Assembly: GCA_048360435.1 (NCBI GenBank) | Contig: DBGCOP010000027.1 | Location: 124,001-188,000 of the forward strand | DNA: 64,000 nt | Direction of reading: 5' to 3' | Origin: Limenecus sp048360435 | GTDB taxonomy: Bacteria; Cyanobacteriota; Vampirovibrionia; Gastranaerophilales; Gastranaerophilaceae | Shown here: positions 15,105 through 25,451 of the stretch, one piece after another | How the letters are laid out: every line of letters starts with the position of its first letter | How positions within the stretch are numbered: the first letter of the stretch is position 1 | Notes under the pieces: generated by a model | The model's database searches: none | Told to the model about the DNA's origin: nothing | The model's input: only the letters and a program-made list of their open reading frames with translations | Position numbers and translations under genes: made by a program

Positions 15105-17474
15105 TCAATTTATGTCTACTATTGTTACACCGTTTCCGCCTTCAGAGTCTTCTCCCTGTCTGAATTTTGCAACATAAGGAGAGTCTGAAAGATAGTTTCT
15201 TACTGCTTGTCTAAGCTGCCCGGTTCCATGACCGTGTATAATTTCAACGGGCGATAAATTTACCATGCTTGCTTTATCAAGATATGAATCTAGCTCCGAC
15301 AACGCTTCATCTATTCTGAATCCTCTTAAATCAAGCTTTGGTGACATGCTTACTCTTTCAGCAACAAATCTGCTTGTCGCTAGATTAATTTTCTTTTTAA
15401 TAATGTCTTTTTGCCTTTTTAGGTTTTTTGCCAATTTTTTAATGTTCACATTTGTCTTGAGCTGTCCGACAAGAACTTGTAAATTGCCGTTTTTGTCAGG
15501 TAATGTTTCTATTGTTACGTCTTGGTCAAGTCCTTTTATTATAGCTTTTGCGCCGATTTTTATATCTTCATCTGTTAGTTCTGTATATTTTACATCAACT
15601 TCGCCAAACTCGTTTGCATAAGTCTGGGCTGCTTTTGCTCCTTTTTGGGAAAGCTTTTTATATGACTTTATCGCATTTTCTTTTGTTTTGTTATGATTTA
15701 AGTTTTCGAGAATTTTCTTTATTTGAGCTTTGGCTTCTTGCAGATTGTCTTCGTGTCTGCGCTTGAAGTCTTTGATTGTTTTTCTTTTTTGCGAATTCAA
15801 TTGTTCAAAAAGTTCGTTATATTCTTTGTATTTTTCTTCAGACTTTGTTTTGAGCTCTTGTGCTTCTTGGGTGAGCCTGTTCAGTTCCGTATATTTTTCC
15901 TGTAAAGAGCCGAGAATTTTTGATTCTTCCGTAATCTGTGAGCTGTAATAATTTTCTGCATTATTTATTATATTTTGTTCTATTCCAAAATTTTTAGCAA
16001 TTGCAAATGCATTTGATGACCCGGGTACTCCTATTCTCAGCTTGTATGTAGGCGTAAGTGTTTCCGAATCGAAATCAACGGAAGCATTTTGAAAAGCTTC
16101 ATTGTTAAATGGCAATGATTTTAGTTCGTTAAAATGTGTTGAAATGAGAGAAAATGCCCCTTTTTCAACAAATTTTTCCATAACAGCTCTTGCCAGAGAG
16201 GCACCTTCTTTGGGGTCTGTTCCTGCTGCAATTTCATCTATAAGAATAAAAGTATCCGAATCAGCATTGTCCAGAATATTTTTTATATTTTTTATGTGCG
16301 AAGAAAATGTAGATAAACTCTGGATAATGTTTTGGTCATCACCTATTTCTGCAAACAGTTTTTTAAACGGGTAGATTTTAGCACTGAAACAGGGGAGGTG
16401 AAGGCCGGCTCTTGTCATTGCTATAAAAAGAGCCACGGTTTTTAAGGCTACTGTTTTACCTCCGGCATTTGAGCCGGTTATAATAATTGATTTGTACGGA
16501 TTTCCTATTGAAAAATCGTTTTCTATTACTTTGTCTAAAATTGATAATAGAACGGGGTTTTTCATTGACTTAATGTCTAAAAAGGGATGTTCAATGACTT
16601 CCGGTTCACAAGCATCTGTTGATGTAGAATATTTTGCTTTAGCAAATATGAAATCAAGCTCTATTAATGTGTTGAATGAAGTTTTGATTTCCTCATAATA
16701 TTGAGCTATATCAGTTGAAATTTCTTTTATGATTCTATGAATCTCTGCTTCTATTTCAATTTCCAGTTCTCTAAGTTTATTGTTCAAACCTACAATCTGT
16801 TTGGGTTCAATAAAATAGGTCTGTCCTGATTGAGATATATCATGGACGATTCCCTGCACTTTGTTTTTTGATTCTGCTTTGACTTGAAAAACAATACGGT
16901 TATCTCTCAGCGTGTATACTGAATCTTGGAGGTAGCTATTAAAGGAAGTGTTTTTCATTAAATCAGATACTGCTGTCTTTATGTTCTCTTCGGTGGAACG
17001 TTTTGATTGAAAAAGTGCTTTTAGTTCAGGTGAGGCACTCTCTTTGATAATGAAGTTTGAGTCAAATATGTTTTCAATTTTTTCTTCTATATCAGGCAGT
17101 GCGTATAAATCGTTTGCAATTTTAATCAGTTTATCTTCATTTTCTGCATATCTGTGAAGGAAAGAAGAAAATTTTCTTGTTGTTACTATAATTTCAAAAA
17201 CATCTCTTACATCTTCAATACTGAGTGTTATTTTGTTTTTGAGTATGGAAAGAGGATTAGTTATGTCCGGAATATTTCCCATAGGTATGGTTGAAGCACT
17301 TAATCTATAAGCATTTTGAGCCTGTGTTGTTATTTTTTGTGCAGTTCTGATTTCATCCGTATTATCCAAAGGAAGAGTGTTTTGACAGCGTTTTTTCCCT
17401 AAGTCGCTTACTGTAAAACTGCTCAGGATTTCAAGAACTTTATCAAATTCTATTGTTTTTAATGTTTTGTCCAA
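15105..17474 (-). CDS. mutS2: Endonuclease MutS2
   Basis: MutS2 is a MutS-family ATPase with a nuclease tail. It is linked to control of recombination and, in some bacteria, to rescue of collided ribosomes. The protein has 789 residues, a normal length. After the N-terminal core domains, Walker A GSNAGGKT begins at residue 334, and the Walker B region LIDEIAAGTDP lies about 75 residues later. A coiled-coil clamp follows. The C-terminal Smr domain has DLRGFRIDEA and HGHGTGQLR. The start is TTG at 17474, with GAGAGG about 9 bases upstream. It diverges from the phosphohexomutase gene. Confidence 0.95.
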   Translation of the reverse strand: MDKTLKTIEFDKVLEILSSFTVSDLGKKRCQNTLPLDNTDEIRTAQKITTQAQNAYRLSASTIPMGNIPDITNPLSILKNKITLSIEDVRDVFEIIVTTRKFSSFLHRYAENEDKLIKIANDLYALPDIEEKIENIFDSNFIIKESASPELKALFQSKRSTEENIKTAVSDLMKNTSFNSYLQDSVYTLRDNRIVFQVKAESKNKVQGIVHDISQSGQTYFIEPKQIVGLNNKLRELEIEIEAEIHRIIKEISTDIAQYYEEIKTSFNTLIELDFIFAKAKYSTSTDACEPEVIEHPFLDIKSMKNPVLLSILDKVIENDFSIGNPYKSIIITGSNAGGKTVALKTVALFIAMTRAGLHLPCFSAKIYPFKKLFAEIGDDQNIIQSLSTFSSHIKNIKNILDNADSDTFILIDEIAAGTDPKEGASLARAVMEKFVEKGAFSLISTHFNELKSLPFNNEAFQNASVDFDSETLTPTYKLRIGVPGSSNAFAIAKNFGIEQNIINNAENYYSSQITEESKILGSLQEKYTELNRLTQEAQELKTKSEEKYKEYNELFEQLNSQKRKTIKDFKRRHEDNLQEAKAQIKKILENLNHNKTKENAIKSYKKLSQKGAKAAQTYANEFGEVDVKYTELTDEDIKIGAKAIIKGLDQDVTIETLPDKNGNLQVLVGQLKTNVNIKKLAKNLKRQKDIIKKKINLATSRFVAERVSMSPKLDLRGFRIDEALSELDSYLDKASMVNLSPVEIIHGHGTGQLRQAVRNYLSDSPYVAKFRQGEDSEGGNGVTIVDIN

Positions 17475-17578
17475 GACGATGACCTCTCAATCAATTATAA
17501 CCGAAAAATTATGACCTATACATAACTTTCTGATTTTTGTATAATAATTGTATATTTCTTACACAAGGAGCCGAAAAT

Positions 17579-19867
17579 ATGGAAAATCTTAATAAAACAG
17601 CACATAGTCAACTTGAAAAAGCTCTATTCAACTCTGTTGACTCAAAAACACCACAGTATATAAAAGAAAATAAACTTGTGGACTTGTCTCAAAAAGGCGA
17701 ATTTATTTTTCAATTAAAAAAAGAACATCTTGAGCCGTATGATGAGGTTAAGAATCCTGAAGGCTTGAACCTTAAAGAATGGTTTGCAGGCTATGCAAAG
17801 GAAGCAGAAGTTTCTACTGCCGGAATCAGGGGACCTCAAAATATTTTATACCCTCACGATACAAGATTTCCTATTAACATGATTGGTATTATGCTTGCGA
17901 CTGAGGCAAAGGCTCTTGTTGCTAAAGATTTGTATAAAAATTCAGAATTAATTAAGCTGGCAGGCTGTGAAGTAAGATATAACTCTCAGGAGTTTTTAGA
18001 ATTGATTGTCCGTATTCAAGCTGCACATGGCATAAAAACAATAGTTCCTCAGGAAAGAAAAACGATTCCTATCTGGATGGCTTCTTTTCTTGCGTTTAAA
18101 TTGGATTTGCTTGGCGGTGAATATATTACTTCAAGCCATGGTATTTCAGTTAAAAATGCTACAAAAGACTTGAATTCTCAAGGCAGCCAATACCTTCCCG
18201 AAGAGTCAATGCTTTTTGTTGATAAAATAAAATATATTTTTGATGAGGTTGAAAAAAACGGCTCTTATGACATCAAAATTGCTGCTAACGACAATCCTTT
18301 GATTTCAGAGGAACTTATGATTCAGATGGATGATGGTGTAAAGCTGTATAAACAATATCTTTTAGATGGAGTTGCAAAAGATGCGAACCTTAATCTTATT
18401 AAAAATCTTAAAAATAAAATTGTTATAGAAAACGTAGGTGGTTCTGCTTATAGAACTTTGAGCAGAATTCTGTCTTCTCTTGGCATAGACGGAAACTTTG
18501 TATGGATGAACAAAGAAGAAGATCCGTTTTTCCATGGAATCGGTAAATATGATACAGATCCTAAAGGCAATAAAACCTTCTATGATTATTCTGTTGATGC
18601 CACTGTATTGTCGAAAGATAAGGATGGAAAATCTTATTTCCCTGTGATTAATTCTTTGCATTATGATGAAAAATTGGAAACTTTCCCTCTTGGAACTGTT
18701 GTTCTTATAACTGACCCGGATCATGACCGGCTTACTGTTTGTCAGGTTGAATCAGCTTCAAAAACAGAGTTTTTAAATAAGCTGGGTGTTGATTATGTTG
18801 AGCTTGGTTCGGACAGAATTTTGACTGTATTTACTGCAAACCAATCATTCCTTATGATTATGGACTTTTGGGCAAACCAGCTTAGAAAAGAAGGTTTGTT
18901 TGATAAACATCCGAGATTTATGATTAAAACAACCGCTTCAGCTCGTTCTTGGGATGAATGGGCAAAGAAAAATAACATAAAAGTTATTAACGTTCCTGTT
19001 GGGTTCAAAGAAATTGCTAACATAATGAAAAAAGTTGAAAAACAAATATCTGACAATCCGCAAAAAGACGTTGTTGTTACAGATGTTTTGGGCAATGAGG
19101 TAAACCTTGGCGTTAATCCGAAATTGATATTTGGCGGAGAAGAATCAGGCGGAATGATTATCGGCTCAGAGGAGCTTATTAAATCTATGGCAGGCAGGGT
19201 CGCTGTTGCAATGAGAGAAAAAAGCGCAACAGAAGCAATTGTGGTTGCATCAGCTTTGGCTGCTTATCTTGAAAAAGAAAACAAGTCTATGTCTGAATAT
19301 CTTAAGTCTGTTTTTGATGAAAATTCAATAATTTCAAAATTTGATATAAGAGAAGATATTGCTTATTACAACGAATCTGAGCCTGATATTGAAAAACTTA
19401 AACTCGCTAAAAAAGAAGGCGAAGCTAAGAGAACAAAAAATGATGTCTTTTATCTGACAATGGCGATTGCAAAAAATAAAGGCAAACTTTCTCTTGAACA
19501 AATAAAAGAAATTTTGTCAGATGCATTTGAGGACTTAAGCTTTGAGAATCTTATAGATGTGAAGTTTGTAGGCGATGGAACTTATCTTGAATTTGATGAC
19601 AAATTTATTGAGATTCGTCCTTCCGGCACTGATGCAAAAACAAAAGCTTACGGTGCAGGTGCCGATAAAAACGAAATCAAAACATTTGCAAAAATCATGG
19701 GGTATTATCCCGGTGATTTGACTGATATTTACAAAAAATATGTTGATATGGATTTGTATAAAAATTCAAAGGACATATCTTTTGATGAATATTCAATATT
19801 TACGAACAAAGATGCAAATAATGACAAATTTGTCATTCCTGATTACAAGGAAACATTAAAGTTTTAG
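17579..19867 (+). CDS. Alpha-D-phosphohexomutase family protein (phosphoglucomutase-like)
   Basis: This 762-residue protein belongs to the phosphohexomutase superfamily, which moves phosphate between C1 and C6 of hexoses. The metal-binding loop appears as TDPDHDRLT, the sugar-binding loop as GGEESGG, and the C-terminal phosphate-binding loop as RPSGTDAKTKAY. The usual phosphoserine motif T(A/S)SHNP is replaced by TSSHGIS. It is longer than the common 450-580 residues because of insertions in the first half. I chose the ATG at 17579 because AAGGAG lies 11 bases upstream; a frame starting at 17537 would lack one. Which sugar it uses is not certain. It stands alone, diverging from mutS2. Confidence 0.8.
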   Translation: MENLNKTAHSQLEKALFNSVDSKTPQYIKENKLVDLSQKGEFIFQLKKEHLEPYDEVKNPEGLNLKEWFAGYAKEAEVSTAGIRGPQNILYPHDTRFPINMIGIMLATEAKALVAKDLYKNSELIKLAGCEVRYNSQEFLELIVRIQAAHGIKTIVPQERKTIPIWMASFLAFKLDLLGGEYITSSHGISVKNATKDLNSQGSQYLPEESMLFVDKIKYIFDEVEKNGSYDIKIAANDNPLISEELMIQMDDGVKLYKQYLLDGVAKDANLNLIKNLKNKIVIENVGGSAYRTLSRILSSLGIDGNFVWMNKEEDPFFHGIGKYDTDPKGNKTFYDYSVDATVLSKDKDGKSYFPVINSLHYDEKLETFPLGTVVLITDPDHDRLTVCQVESASKTEFLNKLGVDYVELGSDRILTVFTANQSFLMIMDFWANQLRKEGLFDKHPRFMIKTTASARSWDEWAKKNNIKVINVPVGFKEIANIMKKVEKQISDNPQKDVVVTDVLGNEVNLGVNPKLIFGGEESGGMIIGSEELIKSMAGRVAVAMREKSATEAIVVASALAAYLEKENKSMSEYLKSVFDENSIISKFDIREDIAYYNESEPDIEKLKLAKKEGEAKRTKNDVFYLTMAIAKNKGKLSLEQIKEILSDAFEDLSFENLIDVKFVGDGTYLEFDDKFIEIRPSGTDAKTKAYGAGADKNEIKTFAKIMGYYPGDLTDIYKKYVDMDLYKNSKDISFDEYSIFTNKDANNDKFVIPDYKETLKF

Positions 19868-19868
19868 C

Positions 19869-20717
19869 TTAATATTGTAAAAAACTTTTTTTCTTGTAAA
19901 TAGCTTTGATAGTGTTGATATCTCTGTTTGAAAGATGTACATCATTTGTATAATTGTTCGGATAGAGTATGTCGTTATTACTTGTGCTGTGACCGTGCAT
20001 GCCGAGTGCATGTCCGATTTCATGCAGAACAACAGGATAAATCTGAGCATATGAACGCATTTTGTTTGAGTCAGTTCTTTGAAGAATCTGAATTGTTGCT
20101 TGAGTGTTCATATCTCCGATGTATTTGAGGTTTGTAAGTCCTATATTATCTTCGGACACAGCTCCGTTAACAGTGTCTACAAAATAGACTTTTATTTGAC
20201 CTTGTTTTTCATTTGTTACGAACTGGAAAGAAACCGTGTTTTGTGTTTTTCTTTGCCATTCATAAAATGCATTAATTGAATAGTTTCTGTAAGCACTTGG
20301 CTGAATCCATACTTTTACGGGCATTTTGTACCATTTTGTGGCTTTGTCTAGGTTTGTAAGATAATTGCCTGTATCATTGGCTTTAGCTTTTTGTACATAA
20401 ATCATTTTTTGTCTGACTTTTTCAGCTTCGGTTCTGGAGTATCTGCCTACGTTGCTGTTTGGATATTTATCCGCAATATATTTGTATTGATTATATGCAA
20501 GGTTATACTGTCTGTCATAAAATAAAGATGCTGCATAATAAAATCTTGACTGTACATCATTGCCGTTAGCTTGAACAAGGTTGTAATAACAGCGGCTTGA
20601 CTGGTTGAACTTCTGGTCGTTATATAAACTTTTGCAGATATTTGCATTATAGGCAGATACACTTTGTGTCAAAAAAATTACGGCGAGTATTGTATATACA
20701 ACTTTTTTCATGTCCAT
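19869..20717 (-). CDS. Secreted matrixin-like zinc metalloprotease with TPR-like N-terminal region
   Basis: A signal peptide (to about residue 22, ending SVSA) leads into helical, TPR-like repeats up to about residue 100. A zincin domain follows, with HEIGHALGMHGHS starting at residue 232. This is the HExxHxxGxxGHS variant of the matrixin (M10) motif, one residue longer than the classic HExxHxxGxxH. After it comes DILYP, where the usual DxMY Met-turn has Leu instead of Met. The predicted place of action is the periplasm or outside the cell. The length is 282 residues. It is convergent with the phosphohexomutase gene and only 1 base from its stop. A second possible start is two codons downstream. 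Confidence 0.8.
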   Translation of the reverse strand: MDMKKVVYTILAVIFLTQSVSAYNANICKSLYNDQKFNQSSRCYYNLVQANGNDVQSRFYYAASLFYDRQYNLAYNQYKYIADKYPNSNVGRYSRTEAEKVRQKMIYVQKAKANDTGNYLTNLDKATKWYKMPVKVWIQPSAYRNYSINAFYEWQRKTQNTVSFQFVTNEKQGQIKVYFVDTVNGAVSEDNIGLTNLKYIGDMNTQATIQILQRTDSNKMRSYAQIYPVVLHEIGHALGMHGHSTSNNDILYPNNYTNDVHLSNRDINTIKAIYKKKSFLQY

Positions 20718-20837
20718 AAGGAGATAATACCATATTTTTTTGTCTTTAAACGAATGGTTTATTGAATTAGAGAGAAAAAACGGATATAATAAGCTAAATT
20801 ATTGTGAAAAATTTGTGATTATTATAAGGAGAATAAG

Positions 20838-21599
20838 ATGAAACTCGATTTTGAAAAAGCACTCACTTATATGGGAAAAGATACTCAATTTGTAAGCAAG
20901 TTGCTTATTGGATCTTTTTTGCTTCTTGCCAGTATGGCTGTATTTTTTATACCTGTTATTATTGCACTTACTTCCGGTTCAATGATTGGTACAGCCGGAT
21001 CTTTTACTGTTTGTTTTATTCTTTCTTTAATAATAATTATGGCATTGGCAGGATATTTTTGTACGACTTCAAATAACAGAATAAAAGATGAGAATGCTAT
21101 TCTTCCTGATTGGAATGATTTGGGAAAATACATTTTGATTGGCATTAAATATTTTGTAGGGTACTTTGTTTATGTTTTACCTTTGTGCTTTTTCGGTTTG
21201 ATATTTATGTTTTTATTTGTATTTTCTGTCGGAGGTACTCATTCCTCTGCGATTAGTTCTGCTATTTCTTTTATTGTATTGACACTTGCTGGAGCTGCTG
21301 CTTTATTTGTATATGTTTTGACAATGGTGTTTTTGCCTTTGATGATGTCGAATTTCAATGATAAATTAAAAATTCTGGCTTTTGTTGATTTTAAAGGTGC
21401 TTTCGGCATGGTAAAAAATAACATAGGCAATTATCTGGTATTGATTCTCTTATTTATTGCTCTATGTGTGCTTGGGCAGGTTCTTTGTACATTTTTATGT
21501 ATTACATTGATAGGTGTTGTATTAATTCCTGTTGTCTATTTCTATATTTATCTTGTACTTGCTGAGGTGATTGCACAATTTGTCAATTCAAAAGATTAA
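20838..21599 (+). CDS. DUF4013-type integral membrane protein
   Basis: This 253-residue protein has about six hydrophobic segments, near residues 21-43, 50-72, 97-125, 135-160, 193-215 and 218-245. Between the second and third is a polar loop with LPDWNDLGKYILIGIKY, the pattern I associate with DUF4013 membrane proteins, which have no known function. AAGGAG precedes the ATG. It lies 17 bp upstream of thiL in the same direction, so it may share a message with thiL-ispD. No catalytic motif is visible. Confidence 0.75.
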   Translation: MKLDFEKALTYMGKDTQFVSKLLIGSFLLLASMAVFFIPVIIALTSGSMIGTAGSFTVCFILSLIIIMALAGYFCTTSNNRIKDENAILPDWNDLGKYILIGIKYFVGYFVYVLPLCFFGLIFMFLFVFSVGGTHSSAISSAISFIVLTLAGAAALFVYVLTMVFLPLMMSNFNDKLKILAFVDFKGAFGMVKNNIGNYLVLILLFIALCVLGQVLCTFLCITLIGVVLIPVVYFYIYLVLAEVIAQFVNSKD

Positions 21600-21616
21600 G
21601 ATAAAACAATTTCAGC

Positions 21617-22603
21617 ATGATAAAATTGCATATGAATATTATTTCAAAAGAGCAGCAATTTTTGAATGTTATAAACAGTATTCTCTCGGATAATTCTTAT
21701 CTGGGAGATGATTGTGCTTTTTTGCAAGAACTTGGTATTTATGTCACCCATGATTCATTAGTTGAGGGTGTTCATTTTCTTCTTTCAACAACCGATGCAT
21801 ATAATTTGGGAAGAAAAGCTGCTTCTGTAAACCTTTCTGATTTGGCTGCTGCCGGTGCTAAACCTTTATACATTACTATTTCTTTATCCTGTAATGATTC
21901 TGTTGATGAGAAGTTTGTTGAAGGTTTTTATAAGGGTATAAATGATGTCTGTAATGAGTTTGATGTTAAAGTTGCCGGTGGGGATTTAACAGGGGCGGAA
22001 AGTGTTTTTATATCAATTTGTGCAATAGGAAAAAAAGTTTCTAAAACAAAAGTTTCCAGAGCTAATGCAAGAAACGGGGATGTTGTTTTTGTAACAGGAG
22101 CCCATGGAGACAGTGCCGGCGGTTTAAAACTTCTAATGAATGGTGATAAAAGCTGTGAATATTTAATAAAAAAACATTTGGCTCCGATTGCACAGATTCA
22201 AAAAAGCAGAGAAATAATGCAAATTGCTCAACAAGATTTTGCGATGATAGACAGTTCTGACGGGCTTGGAGATGCATTGTTTAAGATTTCAGATGCCTCC
22301 GGGGTGACGCTGGATATAGATTTTGAATCGGTGCCAGTTAGTGACGAACTAAAAGCATATTTCCCTGATGATTGGAATTCTCTTGTTTTGTGGGGAGGGG
22401 AAGATTTTGAGCTTGTTGGATGTATCAGTGAGCAGGACTTTAAAAAGTTGGATAAAAATAAATTTTTTAAAATAGGAAGAGTCGTAGAAAGAATTCCTGA
22501 TAAACCTGTAATTCTTGGCAGTAGGGATTGTGAATGTATAATTGATTGTGAAGTTTTTTCCAAAAAAAGCTTTAATCATTTTAAAGGAAAGAATAATGGA
22601 TAA
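21617..22603 (+). CDS. thiL: Thiamine-monophosphate kinase ThiL
   Basis: ThiL phosphorylates thiamine monophosphate to the active cofactor thiamine diphosphate, which the PFOR of this window needs. The family motifs appear in order: GDDCAFL near residue 34, VTHDSLVEGVHF near 48, AGGDLTG near 120, SSDGLGDAL near 215 and GGEDFELVG near 260. The length of 328 residues is normal. No clear ribosome site precedes the ATG at 21617, and an in-frame ATG at 21632 is an alternative. The 3' end overlaps ispD by 8 bases. Confidence 0.94.
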   Translation: MIKLHMNIISKEQQFLNVINSILSDNSYLGDDCAFLQELGIYVTHDSLVEGVHFLLSTTDAYNLGRKAASVNLSDLAAAGAKPLYITISLSCNDSVDEKFVEGFYKGINDVCNEFDVKVAGGDLTGAESVFISICAIGKKVSKTKVSRANARNGDVVFVTGAHGDSAGGLKLLMNGDKSCEYLIKKHLAPIAQIQKSREIMQIAQQDFAMIDSSDGLGDALFKISDASGVTLDIDFESVPVSDELKAYFPDDWNSLVLWGGEDFELVGCISEQDFKKLDKNKFFKIGRVVERIPDKPVILGSRDCECIIDCEVFSKKSFNHFKGKNNG

Positions 22604-23285
22604 GAATTATAAAGAAGATAAAATAAAATTATCGGTAATTATTACGGCTGGTGGGTCTTCGAGCAGATATGGAAAAACAAATAAACTGCTTGAAAAAATA
22701 AGCGGAAAAGAGGTTATTCTTCATTCAATAGATGCCTTTCTGGATATAAATCCATTTGAAATTATTGTTTCTGCTTCAGAAGAGCTTGAGCCTTTAATTT
22801 TAGATATGACAGCTCATATTCAAAATTTAAAAGTTGTTAGAGGCGGTGCAACAAGACAAGCATCTGTATTTAATGCTTTGAAAGCTTGTTCTGAACCTGA
22901 TATTGTTGCTATTCATGATGCAGCAAGGCCTTTAATAAAAAAAACAAATATAGAAAAATGTATTGAAAAAACACTTGAAACAGGAGCAGCAATTGTTGCA
23001 GTTAAAGCTGTTGACACTATTAAAAAAGTTGACGAGCATAACAAGATTGTTGAAACACCGAACAGAGATTTTTTATGGTGTGTGCAGACTCCACAGATTT
23101 TTGATTATAAAATGATTCTTTCTATTCATCAAAAACTTGAAGGACAAAATTTTTCTGATGATTCAGGCATGGCTGAATATCTTGGGCACGATGTTTATGT
23201 TGTTGAAGGCGATTATACTAATATTAAAATCACAACTAAGAAAGATATTTATCTGGCTCAAATGCTTATGAATGAAGAAGTTTGA
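22596..23285 (+). CDS. ispD: 2-C-methyl-D-erythritol 4-phosphate cytidylyltransferase IspD
   Basis: IspD joins methylerythritol phosphate to CMP in the MEP isoprenoid pathway. The nucleotide-binding motif ITAGGSSSRYG is at the N-terminus, HDAARPLI lies near residue 110, and VQTPQIF lies near 168, as in the family. With the ATG at 22596, preceded by AAAGGAAAG, the protein has 229 residues, the usual length. A longer frame from 22542 would extend into thiL without a ribosome site. It overlaps thiL by 8 bases, so translation is probably coupled. Confidence 0.94.
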   Translation: MDKNYKEDKIKLSVIITAGGSSSRYGKTNKLLEKISGKEVILHSIDAFLDINPFEIIVSASEELEPLILDMTAHIQNLKVVRGGATRQASVFNALKACSEPDIVAIHDAARPLIKKTNIEKCIEKTLETGAAIVAVKAVDTIKKVDEHNKIVETPNRDFLWCVQTPQIFDYKMILSIHQKLEGQNFSDDSGMAEYLGHDVYVVEGDYTNIKITTKKDIYLAQMLMNEEV

Positions 23286-23392
23286 GATAGCTTATTGATT
23301 TTGAATTTAATATAACTTTACATTTTGCTGCAATTTTATAAAGTTTTTAGGAATTATTCCGATAAAGTACATGTAATGAATTAGGGATATTT

Positions 23393-23590
23393 ATGAACAT
23401 GAACAGGGATAATGAGCATATTTTCAATAATGATGAATATACCTATGATGAAAATCAGCTTAAGCACATTAAAATGCAAAATGATTTAATCCGATTAATC
23501 AGGGTGCTGGATGATTGCATTGAAAATGTAGACAATTTTTACTGTTATACAATGAAAAAACAGTTTTTGGCTACATCAAACAACAACTAG
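23393..23590 (+). CDS. Small acidic protein, uncharacterised
   Basis: I do not recognise this 65-residue protein. It is rich in Asp, Asn and Glu in its first half, with a helical middle (KMQNDLIRLIRVLDDCIENV). There is no signal peptide. A weak TAGGGAT site precedes the ATG. The coding call rests on an uninterrupted frame between ispD and argS on the same strand and on the absence of a better frame. It could be a small regulatory or adaptor protein. Confidence 0.5.
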   Translation: MNMNRDNEHIFNNDEYTYDENQLKHIKMQNDLIRLIRVLDDCIENVDNFYCYTMKKQFLATSNNN

Positions 23591-23669
23591 CTGTTTTTCT
23601 GAATATGTTTTGGATATAATTGACTTGGACTATGTCCGTATTTTTACTATGTGTTTAAAAAGGTGAATT

Positions 23670-25433
23670 ATGCTAAAACAATATATTCTTGATGTAACCG
23701 AAAATGCTATAAAATCTGCATTAAAAGATTCAGCTCTAGGACAGATGAAAGAGTCAGATGAGTTTTCTTTGAAAACAGAGATTCCTAAAAATGATGATTT
23801 TGGTGATATTGCGCTAAACGTTTCCTCCTTATCAAGATATGCAAAAATGGCACCTCCTCAGATTGCGCAGAAAATTGCTGAATATATAAATCTTGATGAT
23901 TGTGAAGTTACAACAGTTGCAGGTTTTATCAATTTTAAGTTGGGAAAATCCTTTTTAAACGCTATTGTGGAAGAAATATTGAATAATAAGTCAGAATATG
24001 GCTCAAATGATTATGGAGAAGGACAGAAAGTTATTCTTGAATATGTTTCGGCGAACCCGACAGGACCTTTTCATATTGGTCATGGGCGTTGGGCGGCAAT
24101 GGGCAGTGCTTTAGCTAATCTGATGAAATTCTCCGGATATGATGTTTATCAGGAATTTTATGTTAATGATGCAGGCAACCAGATTAAGAATCTTGGACGC
24201 TCGCTTTATATCAGAGTTTTGCAGGAATTGGGCGTAAAAGTTGATTTTCCGGCAGATGAAACAGAAAGAAAATCTTTTTATCCCGGAGAATATCTTATTC
24301 CTCTTGCTAAGGAATTTGTTTCTGAAAATAAAGCTGTTGCAGAGGCATTGCCTAAGAATATAAAAGAATTGCAAACACAGCAGCTTGAAATTTTATCAAA
24401 TTATGCAAAATTGAAAATGCTCAATCTTCAAAAGGAGCTTCTCGTTAAATTTCGTACACATTTTGATAATTTCTACTTTGAAACTGATTTGCATAAGTCA
24501 GGCAAAGTTGAAGCTTGTGTTAATAAATTAAAAGAAAAAAATATGTTATACGAAAAAGATGATGCAATATGGTTTAAGTCTTCTTTATTTGGAGATGATC
24601 AAGATAGAGTTCTTCGCAAATCTGACGGCTCAAATACTTATTTAACGGCTGATATTGCGTATCATCATGATAAGATTCAAAGAGGTTTTGACAAACTTAT
24701 TAATATCTGGGGGGCTGACCATCATGGATATGTACCCAGAATGAAAGCATCAATTGAAGCACTTGGAGATAACCCTGAAAAACTTGAGGTTCTTTTGGGA
24801 CAGCTTGTAAACATTGTCATGAATGGTGAAGCTGTTCGTATGGGCAAAAGAAAAAATATGGTTACGTTAGAGGATCTGGTTGACGAAGTTGGTGTGGATG
24901 CTACAAGATATTGGATGATAATCAGAAGTATTGATACGACTCTTGATTTTGATATTGAGCTGGCTAAATCAAAAACAGATGAAAATCCTGTATTTTATGT
25001 ACAATACGCACATGCCAGAGCTTGTTCTATTTTTAGAAATGCTTCTAATGAACGTGTAAATGTTGAAACTAAAGAAAAGATATCGCCCTTGTTTGATAAG
25101 GTTGAGCTTGATGAGGCTGTAATGAATGCTGATCTTGATTTGTTATGGTCAGTAGAAGACGAAAAATCTTCTGCTTCTGCTAAAAAACTTATCTTAAAAC
25201 TAGAAGAGTTTAAACCTGTCGTACTTGCAGCTGCAAAGCTTAGATCTCCATATATTATATGTAAGTATTTACAGGAGCTTGCAGGTGCTTTTCACCAGTT
25301 TTATACGTTTTCTAGAGTTTTGTCGGATGACAAAAAACTCTCTGCATCAAGATTGGCTCTTGTTAAAGCGGTTTCAACAGTAATAAACACGGCTCTTAAT
25401 CTTCTGGCTGTTGATGCACCTGAGAGAATGTAA
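23670..25433 (+). CDS. argS: Arginyl-tRNA synthetase
   Basis: ArgS charges tRNA-Arg. The 587-residue length and order are normal for class I ArgS: an N-terminal Arg-specific domain, the catalytic site ANPTGPFHIGHG (HIGH at about 134-137), the KMSKS-like MGKRKN near residue 391, and a helical anticodon-binding domain. AAAGGTG precedes the ATG. It is on the same strand as ispD and the small protein but is separated from them by 79 bp. No missing motif was noticed. Confidence 0.97.
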   Translation: MLKQYILDVTENAIKSALKDSALGQMKESDEFSLKTEIPKNDDFGDIALNVSSLSRYAKMAPPQIAQKIAEYINLDDCEVTTVAGFINFKLGKSFLNAIVEEILNNKSEYGSNDYGEGQKVILEYVSANPTGPFHIGHGRWAAMGSALANLMKFSGYDVYQEFYVNDAGNQIKNLGRSLYIRVLQELGVKVDFPADETERKSFYPGEYLIPLAKEFVSENKAVAEALPKNIKELQTQQLEILSNYAKLKMLNLQKELLVKFRTHFDNFYFETDLHKSGKVEACVNKLKEKNMLYEKDDAIWFKSSLFGDDQDRVLRKSDGSNTYLTADIAYHHDKIQRGFDKLINIWGADHHGYVPRMKASIEALGDNPEKLEVLLGQLVNIVMNGEAVRMGKRKNMVTLEDLVDEVGVDATRYWMIIRSIDTTLDFDIELAKSKTDENPVFYVQYAHARACSIFRNASNERVNVETKEKISPLFDKVELDEAVMNADLDLLWSVEDEKSSASAKKLILKLEEFKPVVLAAAKLRSPYIICKYLQELAGAFHQFYTFSRVLSDDKKLSASRLALVKAVSTVINTALNLLAVDAPERM

Positions 25434-25451
25434 CTGAGTTTCTAAAAAATA

